Shown here: piece by piece, positions 46,126 to 55,065 of the stretch | Layout of the letters: the number at the start of each line of letters is the position of its first letter | How positions within the stretch are numbered: position 1 is the first letter of the stretch | Assembly: GCF_003719725.1 (NCBI RefSeq) | Contig: NZ_RIAX01000002.1 | Coordinates: 372,001 to 436,000, forward strand | DNA: 64,000 bases | DNA from: Planococcus salinus | Lineage (GTDB): Bacteria > Bacillota > Bacilli > Bacillales_A > Planococcaceae | Reading direction: 5' to 3' | The notes under the pieces: model-generated | What the model saw: only the letters and a program-made list of their open reading frames with translations | What the model was told of the DNA's origin: nothing | Databases searched by the model: none | Made by a program: the position numbers and the translations under genes

Positions 46126-46344
46126 ATGATTTTTAAAGTATTTTACCAGGAAAACCGGTCTGAGGTACCCGTCCGCGAAAACACAAAAAGCCTCTATGTC
46201 GAAGCATCTTCCGAGCGGGAAGTTCGACATCATTTAAAAGACCGCAACTACAACATTGAATTTGTTCAGCTTCTTGAAGACAAGCATCTTGAATATGAAC
46301 AAGCCAGCCAGGATTTTGAAGTAGAAAGACTGAACGGGCAATGA
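46126..46344 (+). CDS. rpoY: RNA polymerase epsilon subunit (RpoY)
   Basis: A 72-residue acidic small subunit of Firmicutes RNA polymerase (formerly YkzG/omega 1). The fold opens [19 protein letters not shown] and carries the conserved [15 protein letters not shown] segment. Epsilon sits near the secondary channel side of the enzyme; it resembles phage Gp2-type proteins. The stop overlaps the rnjA start (ATGA), the invariant rpoY-rnjA coupling in Bacillales. AAAGGAGAG precedes the ATG. Confidence 0.93.
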   Translation: MIFKVFYQENRSEVPVRENTKSLYVEASSEREVRHHLKDRNYNIEFVQLLEDKHLEYEQASQDFEVERLNGQ

Positions 46345-48008
46345 AGTTTGTAAAGAATGACCAAACGGCTGTTTTCGCACTTGGCGGACTAGGCGAAATC
46401 GGCAAAAACACGTATGGCGTACAGTTCCAGGATGAAATCATCCTGATTGACGCCGGCATCAAATTTCCGGAAGACGATCTGCTCGGGATCGATTATGTAA
46501 TTCCGGATTATACCTATCTTGTAAAAAACATCGATAAGATCAAAGGGCTGTTTGTCACACACGGTCACGAAGACCATATTGGCGGTATTCCTTACCTATT
46601 GAAAAAAATCAATATTCCTGTTTATGGCGGCAAACTGGCTCTTGGCCTGCTCCGCAAAAAACTGGAAGAACACGGGTTGCTGCGTCAGACAAAAATGGTG
46701 GAAATTGAAGAAGATGATGTCATCAAATTCCGTAAAACATCAGTCAGCTTTTTCCGCACCACCCACAGCATCCCTGATTCATTTGGAATCGTCGTGAAGA
46801 CGCCTCCAGGCAATATCGTCCATACCGGAGATTTCAAATTCGATTTCACACCGGTGGGAGAGCCTGCCAACTTGCTGAAAATGGCTCAAATCGGAAGTGA
46901 AGGCGTTCTTTGCCTTCTATCGGACAGCACCAATGCTGAAATCCCTAACTTTACCATGTCTGAACGAAAAGTCGGCGAAACGATCAAAGACATCATGAGA
47001 AAAGTTGACGGCCGTTTAATATTCGCGACTTTTGCATCAAATATTTACAGATTGCAGCAAGTAACGGATGAAGCAGTGGCACAAGGCCGTAAAATAGCCG
47101 TCTTTGGACGCAGTATGGATAACGCCATCACCATTGGCCGGGAGCTTGGATACATCACAGCTCCTGAAGATGCATTTATTGATACGCAGACGTTGAATCG
47201 CCTGCCTGCCAATGAAGTGTTGATTTTATGTACGGGATCACAAGGAGAGCCTATGGCGGCTCTTTCCAGAATCGCCAACGGGACGCATCGTCAGATTCAG
47301 ATTCAGCCGAACGATACAGTTGTCTTTTCTTCTTCACCGATACCCGGCAATACAAGCAGCGTTAACCGTACCATCAACCTGTTGTTCCGTGCAGGTGCAG
47401 ATGTAATTCATGGATCATTGAATAACATCCATACTTCCGGACACGGATCGCAGGAAGAAAACAAATTGATGCTCCGTTTGATCAATCCGAAATTCTTCAT
47501 GCCGATCCATGGTGAATACCGCATGCAGGCCCAACACGCTGAACTGGCGGTGGATTGCGATGTGCCAAGAGAAAACACATTCATCATGGAAAATGGCGAT
47601 GTTCTTGCCTTAGGACAGGATGAAGCTTCTGTAGCCGGACGCATTCCTTCGGGAGATGTGTACATTGACGGCAGCGGCATCGGGGATATCGGAAATATCG
47701 TTCTCCGCGACCGTCGTGTCCTTTCTGAAGAAGGATTGGTCATTGTGGTGGCCAGCATAGATATGAAGAAAAACAAAATGGTATCAGGGCCGGACATCAT
47801 TTCCCGTGGCTTTGTATACATGCGCGAATCCGGAACGATGATTTACGAAGCACAGCAGATGCTGAATCGTCACCTGAACAAAAAAATTCACGGCAAAAAC
47901 ACCGAATGGTCCGAGCTGAAAAGTGAAATCTCGGATGTTCTGGGACCATATCTGTATGAAAAAACCAAACGCCGTCCGATGATTTTACCAGTCATCATGG
48001 AAGTGTAA
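46341..48008 (+). CDS. rnjA: Ribonuclease J1
   Basis: A 555-residue metallo-beta-lactamase/beta-CASP nuclease with 5'-3' exonuclease and endonuclease activity, central to mRNA turnover and rRNA maturation in Gram-positives. The zinc motif [10 protein letters not shown], motif IV region [13 protein letters not shown] and beta-CASP histidine motifs ([18 protein letters not shown]) are intact, and the C-terminal domain is complete. It is coupled to rpoY by an ATGA overlap. Confidence 0.96.
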   Translation: MKFVKNDQTAVFALGGLGEIGKNTYGVQFQDEIILIDAGIKFPEDDLLGIDYVIPDYTYLVKNIDKIKGLFVTHGHEDHIGGIPYLLKKINIPVYGGKLALGLLRKKLEEHGLLRQTKMVEIEEDDVIKFRKTSVSFFRTTHSIPDSFGIVVKTPPGNIVHTGDFKFDFTPVGEPANLLKMAQIGSEGVLCLLSDSTNAEIPNFTMSERKVGETIKDIMRKVDGRLIFATFASNIYRLQQVTDEAVAQGRKIAVFGRSMDNAITIGRELGYITAPEDAFIDTQTLNRLPANEVLILCTGSQGEPMAALSRIANGTHRQIQIQPNDTVVFSSSPIPGNTSSVNRTINLLFRAGADVIHGSLNNIHTSGHGSQEENKLMLRLINPKFFMPIHGEYRMQAQHAELAVDCDVPRENTFIMENGDVLALGQDEASVAGRIPSGDVYIDGSGIGDIGNIVLRDRRVLSEEGLVIVVASIDMKKNKMVSGPDIISRGFVYMRESGTMIYEAQQMLNRHLNKKIHGKNTEWSELKSEISDVLGPYLYEKTKRRPMILPVIMEV

Positions 48009-48012
48009 AAAA

Positions 48013-48040
48013 AAGGAAGTCCCTTAACCGGGACTTCCTT
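48013..48040. terminator. Bidirectional terminator between rnjA and ktrC
   Basis: AAGGAAGTCCC / GGGACTTCCTT stem, six-base loop, A-run before and T-run after. Confidence 0.92.
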
Positions 48041-48043
48041 TTT

Positions 48044-48703
48044 TCAGTTCATGACTTTCTTTTCAAAACGGTTAATGTCCGCATCAGAACCGATGATGAT
48101 TAAGACGTCTCCCATCTCGATCATCATATCCGCTTGAGGAGAAACGATGATATCCTCTTCTCTTTTGATGGCTACAATGTTAATGCCATATTTGGCTCGG
48201 ATGTCCAAACCGATGAGCGTAAATCCAGCCAATTTTTCGTTTGCCCGGATTTCCATGATGGAATGTTCATCCGACAGTTCCAAATAGTCCAGGACGTTAT
48301 TGGATAACATATTATGGGCAATCCGTATTCCCATATCACGCTCCGGATGCACCACTTGATCAGCGCCGATTTTCCGCAAAACCTTCTCATGGTAATCGTT
48401 TTGGGCCTTGACCGATATTTTCTTTACACCGATTTCTTTCAGCATCAATGTCGTCAAAATACTGGCCTGTATATTTTCACCGATCGCCACAATAACATGT
48501 TCAAAATTGCGGATACCAAGCGACTTTAATACCGCTTCATCTGTTGTATCCGCCACTACTGCCTGGGTGGCAATCGAAGCGAATTCATCGACCCGCTCTG
48601 TGTCTTTATCGATCGCCATAACATCCGCGTCCTGCTCAATCAGCTCCCGGACGATACTGCCGCCAAAACGGCCCAGCCCGATCACTACAAATTCCTTCTT
48701 CAT
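48044..48703 (-). CDS. ktrC: Potassium uptake regulatory subunit KtrC (RCK protein)
   Basis: About 219 residues: an RCK_N Rossmann domain with VIGLGRFGGS (nucleotide binding; ATP/ADP and c-di-AMP regulate such proteins) and an RCK_C domain from about residue 138. It gates a KtrD/KtrB membrane channel to import K+ under osmotic change; no partner gene is in the window, as with ktrC in B. subtilis. ATG 48703 (KKEFVVIGLG) is taken over the ATG two codons earlier because GAGGG is then correctly spaced. Confidence 0.92.
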   Translation of the reverse strand: MKKEFVVIGLGRFGGSIVRELIEQDADVMAIDKDTERVDEFASIATQAVVADTTDEAVLKSLGIRNFEHVIVAIGENIQASILTTLMLKEIGVKKISVKAQNDYHEKVLRKIGADQVVHPERDMGIRIAHNMLSNNVLDYLELSDEHSIMEIRANEKLAGFTLIGLDIRAKYGINIVAIKREEDIIVSPQADMMIEMGDVLIIIGSDADINRFEKKVMN

Positions 48704-48778
48704 CCCCATCCCTCACTTCTGCTATGTACTTAGCTTACCATATGCATAAAGATCCCAGTAAAAAATCTGCATGAAAAA

Positions 48779-48796
48779 CCCCGCTCATCGGCGGGG
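48779..48796 (-). terminator. Terminator overlapping the end of the 98-residue gene
   Basis: CCCCGC / GCGGGG stem with a six-base loop and T-run on the minus strand. The stop codon (48787-48785) lies in the loop. Confidence 0.8.
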
Positions 48797-49081
48797 ATCC
48801 AATGGCCTTTTCGGCCGGTTTTCGCAATACTCACATTCTATATCACTGCACGCCTCTTCACGCCACTCGTTGCAATCTGCACAATAACTCGCATCAAACT
48901 CATCATCAAACGTCAATGCCGTCAAACAGGTATGGCAATACGTATGAACATCCATCCAATTGATAAACTGCTTGTTGGCCAATAAATAAAGTCCCTGTTG
49001 CTCGCTCTTATAATTCATAATCGAAGGCTTGTGGACGACGCGGTTCTTCGGATCAAGGAAAAAATTCATTTTTCCATTCAT
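48785..49081 (-). CDS. Cysteine-rich protein, probable zinc-binding, unknown function
   Basis: About 98 residues. Three CxxC-type pairs are present: CHTC, CADC and CEYC, with extra cysteines nearby (including CSDIEC), so one or two zinc ribbons are likely in the C-terminal half. The N-terminal half (NFFLDPKNRVVHKPSIMNY) is aromatic and polar. No family is recognised. ATG 49081 is chosen because GGGAGTG lies seven bases upstream; the open frame extends to 49129. It lies between ktrC and the pot regulator, transcribed alone. Confidence 0.65.
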   Translation of the reverse strand: MNGKMNFFLDPKNRVVHKPSIMNYKSEQQGLYLLANKQFINWMDVHTYCHTCLTALTFDDEFDASYCADCNEWREEACSDIECEYCENRPKRPLDPRR

Positions 49082-49252
49082 TTTTTTCACTCCCGGAAAG
49101 TAGGTTGTGCTACTTAAAAAACTTAACAAAATTTACATAACGCATATCTTCATCATAACAAACATCAAATCAAATTAACATTCTTTATGATAGTAAATCT
49201 GTTGTGTAAAAAGCAATAAAAAGAAACGATTTCACGAAAAAATCTTTTTTCC

Positions 49253-49280
49253 TTGATTTCTTGTCCTTATTTTGTACAAT
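49253..49280 (+). promoter_or_regulatory. Promoter of the pot operon
   Basis: TTGATT (49253-49258), 16-base spacer, TACAAT (49275-49280), about 90 bases before the regulator gene. Confidence 0.6.
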
Positions 49281-49294
49281 AAAAGATGCTGATT

Positions 49295-49327
49295 GTAAAC
49301 TAAAAGTATACTAAAAGTAAACTTTTC
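49295..49327 (+). promoter_or_regulatory. Three tandem 11-bp repeats, probable operator of the pot regulator
   Basis: GTAAACTAAAA, GTATACTAAAA and GTAAACTTTTC follow one another without gaps starting 15 bases after the -10 box. Head-to-tail helical-phase repeats over a transcription start are typical of a repressor site; the encoded HTH-cupin protein is the obvious candidate. Confidence 0.6.
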
Positions 49328-49367
49328 CATATCCCTATTTTTATGAAAAGAAACGAGGAGAATTCCG

Positions 49368-49910
49368 ATGTTAATCGGCAGCAAAATTAAACGCCTTCGC
49401 TTGAAAAACGGGTTGACCCAGGAAGAGTTGGGCGCACGGACAGATTTAAGCAAAGGGTATATTTCTCAACTTGAAAGAGATATGAACTCCCCTTCCATCG
49501 AAACACTGTTTTCTTTGTTGGAAGTGCTTGGAACCAGCCCAAAAGAATTCTTCGATGACGATATAAAAAACCTCAAAGTTGTCTATACACCAAAAGACCA
49601 TACAATCCATGTCGACAAAGACGCAGGCTATGAAATCGACTGGCTGGTCTCTTCTTCCAATGAAAAAGAAATGGAGCCGGTGTATTTAACACTGAAAGAA
49701 AACGGGCAATTTAAACGGTTTGAACCTTCCCTTGCCGAAACTTTCATTTACGTGATCGAAGGAAAAATCCGTCTTACACTAGGACAACAGGAATATATCG
49801 CAGAAACAGGGGATTCGCTTTACTACGAAGCTTCAGATCATCATCGCCTCACCAACATCCATCAGGGGATTTCGGAGATGATCATTGTAGCAACACAATC
49901 GTATTTATAG
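49368..49910 (+). CDS. XRE-cupin transcriptional regulator of polyamine uptake (PuuR-like)
   Basis: 180 residues. An N-terminal helix-turn-helix of the XRE/Cro type (about residues 3-60; RLKNGLTQEELGARTDLSKGY includes the recognition helix) is joined to a C-terminal cupin domain (about 105-178; GDSLYYEASDHHRLTN). Members next to potABCD sense polyamines and repress uptake. The potA start is 18 bases downstream, and tandem repeats at its own promoter suggest autoregulation. GAGGAGAATTCCG precedes the ATG. Confidence 0.88.
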   Translation: MLIGSKIKRLRLKNGLTQEELGARTDLSKGYISQLERDMNSPSIETLFSLLEVLGTSPKEFFDDDIKNLKVVYTPKDHTIHVDKDAGYEIDWLVSSSNEKEMEPVYLTLKENGQFKRFEPSLAETFIYVIEGKIRLTLGQQEYIAETGDSLYYEASDHHRLTNIHQGISEMIIVATQSYL

Positions 49911-49927
49911 ATTAGGAGGAAATTTAA

Positions 49928-51034
49928 ATGGCTGAAAAACCGATTATCAGGTTTGAAAACGTCACTCAAACGTACGAAGAAACCGGTGCCGTGTTAAATA
50001 ACGTAAATTTCGAATTGGAGCGCGGAAAATTCTATACACTTCTCGGTCCTTCCGGCTGTGGCAAAACCACTATTCTGCGATTGATCGCCGGGTTCATTGC
50101 TCCCACCAATGGAAATGTCTATATAGAAGAAAACCTGGTCAACAAGGTACCGGCGAATGAACGCAAAGTCAACACTGTCTTTCAGGATTACGCTTTGTTT
50201 CCCCATTTGAATGTCTATGAGAACGTGGCATTTGGATTGCGCATTAAAAAAGTGAAAAAATCCGAAGTCAAGCGCCGCGTGAAAGAAGCACTGGAGTTTG
50301 TCAACCTTGTCGGCTATGACAACCGGGAGATTTCAGAAATGTCCGGTGGCCAGCGGCAGCGTGTTGCGATAGCCCGTGCCATCGTCAATGACCCGGAAGT
50401 GATTTTACTGGATGAGCCGTTGTCGGCGCTCGACCTCAAACTTCGCACGGAAATGCAATACGAGTTGAGAGAACTGCAGCAGCGCCTCGGCAAAACTTTT
50501 GTTTTCGTTACCCATGACCAGGAAGAAGCACTGGCCATGTCAGACGAGATTTTTGTCATGAAAGCTGGGGAAATCCAGCAAAGTGGCACACCCATGGATA
50601 TCTATGATGAACCAATCAATCGGTTTGTCGCTGACTTTATCGGCGAATCCAATATTGTGGAGGGCTTCATGACTTCTGATTATCGCGTCCGTTTTGCCAA
50701 TAAGGAATTCGAGTGTGTCGACAGAGGATTGAATCCGGACGAAAAAGTGGAAGTGGTCATCCGTCCGGAAGACTTGGAAATTACGCAGGCTGATCAAGGC
50801 AAAATGACAGTTACCGTTGACACGCAATTGTTCCGCGGCGTCCATTTTGAGATTTCGACCATCGATGAAGCAGGAAATGAGTGGCTCGTCCATTCCACCC
50901 GCAAAGCGGAAGTCGGTTCGAAAATCGGCCTGGATTTCGACCCGGAAGCAATCCATGTCATGCGTTTGAACGAATCAGAAGAAGCATTCGACGCAAGGTT
51001 GGAATCGTACGGAGAAACGTCTTATGGAAAATAG
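49928..51034 (+). CDS. potA: Spermidine/putrescine ABC transporter ATP-binding protein
   Basis: A 368-residue ABC ATPase. Walker [11 protein letters not shown]-loop FQDYALFPH, signature [10 protein letters not shown], Walker [13 protein letters not shown] and the H-loop VTHDQ are all intact, and a C-terminal TOBE regulatory domain (about 285-350) is present. It powers import of polyamines through PotB/PotC. It overlaps potB by 11 bases. AGGAGGAAATTTAA precedes the ATG. Confidence 0.95.
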   Translation: MAEKPIIRFENVTQTYEETGAVLNNVNFELERGKFYTLLGPSGCGKTTILRLIAGFIAPTNGNVYIEENLVNKVPANERKVNTVFQDYALFPHLNVYENVAFGLRIKKVKKSEVKRRVKEALEFVNLVGYDNREISEMSGGQRQRVAIARAIVNDPEVILLDEPLSALDLKLRTEMQYELRELQQRLGKTFVFVTHDQEEALAMSDEIFVMKAGEIQQSGTPMDIYDEPINRFVADFIGESNIVEGFMTSDYRVRFANKEFECVDRGLNPDEKVEVVIRPEDLEITQADQGKMTVTVDTQLFRGVHFEISTIDEAGNEWLVHSTRKAEVGSKIGLDFDPEAIHVMRLNESEEAFDARLESYGETSYGK

Positions 51035-51848
51035 CTCAAAACGCCCTATTTACCTGCTCCCTTATTATTTATGGATCGCCTTGTTTGTCATCACACCGAT
51101 TGCACTCGTTGCCTATTTCTCTTTTTTCGACTTATCCGGCAACCTGACCCTGGAAAATTACCGAAACTTTTTCACTTCCGTTTATTTGCGGATGACTCTC
51201 AGCTCTTTTTGGTACGCTTTTCTGATCACTTTATTTTCCATTCTGATCGCGTATCCGACAGCTTATTTGCTGACGAAAACGAAGCACAAGCAGTTATGGC
51301 TGTTGTTGATCATCATTCCTTCATGGATTAATCTTTTGCTGAAGACTTATGCGTTTATTGGGATTTTCGGTCTGTATGGCCCCGCCAATCAGTTTCTCGA
51401 GTTTCTCGGAATCGGCCAGCAGCAGATTTTGTTCACGGACTTCAGTTTCGTTTTTGTATCGGTTTATATTTTTATCCCGTTCATGATTTTACCGATTTTC
51501 AATTCGCTTGATAAACTCAACCCGGCGTTGATCGATGCGTCACGGGATTTGGGGGCTTCTTCCTGGACCACATTCAGAAGAATCATTTTCCCTCTCGCCA
51601 TTGGCGGTGTGAAATCCGGCGTACAAGCGGTATTTATCCCCGCCTTGTCGCTGTTTATGATTACACGTCTCATAGCGGGAAACAAAGTCATCACGCTCGG
51701 GACTGCCATCGAGCAGCAATTCCTGGTGACCCAGAACTGGGGGATGGGATCGACCATTGCCGTATTTCTGATTTTGTTCATGTTTATCATTATGATGCTT
51801 ACCGGGCAGCGGGACAAAGGAGGAACGACAAATGTCAAAACTAAATAA
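51024..51848 (+). CDS. potB: Spermidine/putrescine ABC transporter permease PotB
   Basis: 274 residues with six membrane helices; the EAA loop is visible as [23 protein letters not shown], which docks on PotA. It starts within the end of potA and its stop lies 17 bases into potC, so translation is coupled throughout. Homologous to PotB of the E. coli PotABCD importer; it forms the membrane channel together with PotC. Confidence 0.94.
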   Translation: MENSSKRPIYLLPYYLWIALFVITPIALVAYFSFFDLSGNLTLENYRNFFTSVYLRMTLSSFWYAFLITLFSILIAYPTAYLLTKTKHKQLWLLLIIIPSWINLLLKTYAFIGIFGLYGPANQFLEFLGIGQQQILFTDFSFVFVSVYIFIPFMILPIFNSLDKLNPALIDASRDLGASSWTTFRRIIFPLAIGGVKSGVQAVFIPALSLFMITRLIAGNKVITLGTAIEQQFLVTQNWGMGSTIAVFLILFMFIIMMLTGQRDKGGTTNVKTK

Positions 51849-52638
51849 TCCTTCTAAAATCTATTTGGCGTTCGTCTTTATCGTTTTATATGCCCCTATT
51901 TTTTATTTGATCTTTTATTCATTCAACAGCGGCGGTACGATGTCCGGTTTTGAAGATTTTACACTTGAGCATTATGCTGCAGTGTTTAACGATACACGGC
52001 TGATCATCATTTTGCTGAATACAGTCATTATTGCGTTGCTGTCGTCTTTTATTTCAACTGTCATCGGTGTTCTGGGTGCTATTGGCATCGTGTTTTTACG
52101 CAACCGCAAAACTCGGAGCGCGGTGTTGTCGCTCAATAATATATTAATCGTCAGCCCTGATGTGATCATAGGTGCATCATTTTTAATATTATTCACCTTG
52201 GTCGGTGTCAAACTCGGATTTGCTTCTGTTCTGATTTCCCACATCGCTTTCAGTATTCCCATTGTCGTCATTATGGTATTGCCGAAATTGATGGAGCTGA
52301 GTTCGTCGCTGATCGATGCTGCCAGCGACTTGGGGGCGTCCAAACGGGATATTCTGACACGCGTCATCATCCCTTACATCAAACCCGGCATATTCGCCGG
52401 CTTTTTCCTGGCATTGACCTATTCACTCGACGATTTTGCTGTGACGTTTTTTGTGACAGGCAACGGATTTGCAACATTATCTGTGGAAATCTATTCCATG
52501 GCACGTACCGGGATCACCTTGACGATCAATGCCTTGTCTGCGCTTATTTTCATCATTACGCTGGCGCTGGTCGTCGGCTATTATGTCTTTAATCAGCGTT
52601 CGCGTCAAATTGCCGAAACGAGAGGTGGACAATCATGA
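51832..52638 (+). CDS. potC: Spermidine/putrescine ABC transporter permease PotC
   Basis: 268 residues, six membrane helices and the EAA loop LIDAASDLGASKRDILTRVIIP. The C-terminus FNQRSRQIAETRGG is cytoplasmic. AAAGGAGGAACGAC lies before ATG 51832. It overlaps potB by 17 bases and potD by four (ATGA). Confidence 0.94.
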   Translation: MSKLNNPSKIYLAFVFIVLYAPIFYLIFYSFNSGGTMSGFEDFTLEHYAAVFNDTRLIIILLNTVIIALLSSFISTVIGVLGAIGIVFLRNRKTRSAVLSLNNILIVSPDVIIGASFLILFTLVGVKLGFASVLISHIAFSIPIVVIMVLPKLMELSSSLIDAASDLGASKRDILTRVIIPYIKPGIFAGFFLALTYSLDDFAVTFFVTGNGFATLSVEIYSMARTGITLTINALSALIFIITLALVVGYYVFNQRSRQIAETRGGQS

Positions 52639-53714
52639 AAGACATCATCCGAATCAGCATCGTGCTGCTGGCAGTCAGCGGCTTGCTGCTGTATGCTGTC
52701 TCGCTGCTTGAACGCAGCTCTGCCACAACCGGAAGCGGGACCATCTCCGTTTTTAACTGGGGGGAATACATTGATCCTGAATTGATCGAGCAGTTTGAAG
52801 AAGAGACGAATATCCAAGTGGTCTATGAAACGTTTGCTTCAAACGAAGCCATGATGACAAAGATCGAACAAGGCGGCACTTCGTATGATGTGGCCATGCC
52901 TTCCGAGTATGCCATTGAAAAGATGAAAGAAAGTGACATGCTGTTGCCAATTGATCACAGTAAGATCCCGAATCTTGAAAATATCGATCCCTACTTCCTG
53001 GATTTGCCGTTCGATCCGGGCAACGAATACTCCATTCCTTATTTCTGGGGTACTGTCGGCATCGCTTTTAATCCGACGTTGCTCGAAGACGGCCAGACAT
53101 TCGAAAGCTGGGACGATTTATGGGATCCCGCCTTGTCACAGGAAGTTGTCCTGGTCGACAGCGCACGGGAAGTCATCGGCATGGGCTTGAACAGTCTCGG
53201 CTATTCTCTCAATTCGACTGATATGGACAAGCTCCGTGAAGCCACTGAAAAGTTAAAGACACTCGGACCCAATGTGAAAGCCATCATTGGGGATGAAATC
53301 GTTGAAATGATGCGCCGCGAAGAAGCGGCTGTAGCTCTTACCTGGTCCGGCCAGGCAGCGGACATGATGTGGATCAATGAAGACATTGACTTTTCAGTCC
53401 CTCAGGAAGGATCAAATCTCTGGTTCGATAATATGATCATTCCAGCTACTGCCACGAACGTCGAAGGCGCCCACGCGTTTATCAATTTTATGCTTGATGC
53501 GGAAGTGGCAGCGCAAAATGCTGATTATGTCGGCTATTCCACACCGAACGAAGCGGCAACCGAGTTGATGGACCCTGAAGTCATCGAAGATGAGCGATTT
53601 TATCCACCCGAAGAACTGAGGGGGCGGCTCGAAGTTTATGAAAACCTTGGCCTTGAAATGCTCGGCGTCTACAATGAATTCTTTCTGGAGTTTAAAATGG
53701 ATATGGAAAATTAA
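52635..53714 (+). CDS. potD: Spermidine/putrescine substrate-binding protein PotD
   Basis: A 359-residue extracellular polyamine receptor of the SBP family. The conserved opening ISVFNWGEYIDPELI and the acidic and aromatic pocket residues (for example YFWGTVGIAFNP and WDDLWDP) are seen. The N-terminus has a hydrophobic stretch (about residues 6-25) but no lipobox cysteine before the mature part, so it seems to be held by an uncleaved helix or cleaved by signal peptidase I. Last gene of the pot operon, followed by a terminator. Confidence 0.93.
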   Translation: MKDIIRISIVLLAVSGLLLYAVSLLERSSATTGSGTISVFNWGEYIDPELIEQFEEETNIQVVYETFASNEAMMTKIEQGGTSYDVAMPSEYAIEKMKESDMLLPIDHSKIPNLENIDPYFLDLPFDPGNEYSIPYFWGTVGIAFNPTLLEDGQTFESWDDLWDPALSQEVVLVDSAREVIGMGLNSLGYSLNSTDMDKLREATEKLKTLGPNVKAIIGDEIVEMMRREEAAVALTWSGQAADMMWINEDIDFSVPQEGSNLWFDNMIIPATATNVEGAHAFINFMLDAEVAAQNADYVGYSTPNEAATELMDPEVIEDERFYPPEELRGRLEVYENLGLEMLGVYNEFFLEFKMDMEN

Positions 53715-53740
53715 CAGGCAGACAATTCTGCCTGTTTTTT
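53714..53740 (+). terminator. Terminator of the pot operon
   Basis: ACAGGCAGA / TCTGCCTGT stem, four-base loop, then T-run, beginning at the potD stop. Confidence 0.88.
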
Positions 53741-53823
53741 CTTGAGCGAAAATAGGGTATAGTAGTTAATGTTGCAACACTGAAATTTAGAGTCACGAAA
53801 CAAATAAGAAAGAAGGTTCCAGC

Positions 53824-55014
53824 ATGGCGGGAAAAACCTCGAATTTCGCATTATATATCCTCATGTTCAATATGTTCATCGCCATGAGCGGCATCGGTTT
53901 GATCATTCCGATCATGCCCGCTTATTTAGATACATTTGGAGTTGCAGGACAAGCGCTTGGAACACTCATTGCCACGTTCGCTTTCGCCCAATTCCTGTTT
54001 TCTCCTTTATCCGGTCAATTATCGGATAAATACGGCCGGAAAAATTTAATCATTTTCGGTTTGGTGGTTTTCGGTCTGTCGCAGCTGGCATTCGGATTAG
54101 CGCCTAACTTGTGGCTTTTATATGTCGCCCGGTTTTTCAGCGGTCTCGGAGCAGCGTTCCTGATTCCGCCGATGATGGCGTTTGTGGCCGATATTACAAC
54201 TTACGAAGAACGCGGCAGAGGAATGGGACTGCTGGGTGCTTCGATGTCACTTGGTTTTATGATCGGGCCCGGTTTTGGTGGTTTTTTAGCTGAAGTCAGT
54301 CTGCAATTCCCTTTTTATGTCGCTGCATCGGTCGCACTCGTAGCTGCGTTTTTATCCTTTATGGCCTTGCCGAATGTGGCCCCGACGATTGAAGCCGCAT
54401 CCAACAAGAATGAAAACATCCTGCAGCAGATGAAACGCTCGGTGTATACGCCATATTTCGTCCTGTTGCTGGTTATGCTCATTTTCGCCTTCGGTTTGGC
54501 CAACTTCCAATCGACCATCTCGTTGTACGTCGACAAAAAATACAATTTCACTCCAAAGGAAATTGCTGTTTTAATCACTACCGGCGGCTTCGTGGGAGTC
54601 ATCGTCCAGACGTTTGTCATCAATCGCCTGTTTAAGCTTTACGGAGAAATGAAAGTCATTCTGGTCAACTTATTGGTCGCCGCTGCCGCAATGATCGGCG
54701 TGTTGCTTGTCAGCACGTTTTGGACCATCCTGCTGGTTGCCGCCGTCTTTTTCACAGCCGCTTCCCTTCTGCGGCCGGCAATCAATACGCTCATTTCGAA
54801 ACTAGCCGGAGACCAGCAGGGATTCGCTGCAGGCATGAACAATGCCTATATGAGCCTGGGCAACATGATCGGTCCAGCGATGGCCGGCATCCTGTTCGAT
54901 ATCAATATGAGTTATCCTTATATGGCAGGAACAGCCATTTTGATCACCTGCTTCTTCATCGCCAATATCTGGTCCATGAAGAAACAGCAACTGCTCGCGA
55001 CCAGCAGAAGTTAA
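53824..55014 (+). CDS. MFS efflux transporter, NorA/Bmr-like multidrug type
   Basis: 396 residues with 12 membrane helices. The MFS motif A is SGQLSDKYGRKN, and the antiporter motif C region (GASMSLGFMIGPGFGG) marks a drug:H+ antiporter. Related to NorA/Bmr/TetA-type exporters; the substrate is unknown. It is not part of the pot operon (a terminator and about 80 bases intervene), although the Blt-type polyamine exporters make a link with the pot genes possible. AAGAAGGTTCCAGC precedes the ATG. Confidence 0.88.
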   Translation: MAGKTSNFALYILMFNMFIAMSGIGLIIPIMPAYLDTFGVAGQALGTLIATFAFAQFLFSPLSGQLSDKYGRKNLIIFGLVVFGLSQLAFGLAPNLWLLYVARFFSGLGAAFLIPPMMAFVADITTYEERGRGMGLLGASMSLGFMIGPGFGGFLAEVSLQFPFYVAASVALVAAFLSFMALPNVAPTIEAASNKNENILQQMKRSVYTPYFVLLLVMLIFAFGLANFQSTISLYVDKKYNFTPKEIAVLITTGGFVGVIVQTFVINRLFKLYGEMKVILVNLLVAAAAMIGVLLVSTFWTILLVAAVFFTAASLLRPAINTLISKLAGDQQGFAAGMNNAYMSLGNMIGPAMAGILFDINMSYPYMAGTAILITCFFIANIWSMKKQQLLATSRS

Positions 55015-55021
55015 TAGACAA

Positions 55022-55065
55022 AATAAAAGCGAAAAAGAGATTAATTTCTCTTTTTCGCTTTTATT
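55022..55065. terminator. Bidirectional terminator between the MFS gene and the VWA operon
   Basis: A perfect 19-base-pair stem (55022-55040 with 55047-55065) and six-base loop. The minus gene ends inside it: its last lysine- and arginine-rich codons form the right arm and the TAA lies in the loop. Confidence 0.9.

Noticed and set aside
49220-49237. Partial cre-like sequence upstream of the pot promoter
   Set aside because: The minus strand reads TGAAATCGTTTCTT, which misses three of the last four consensus positions, so it was not called.
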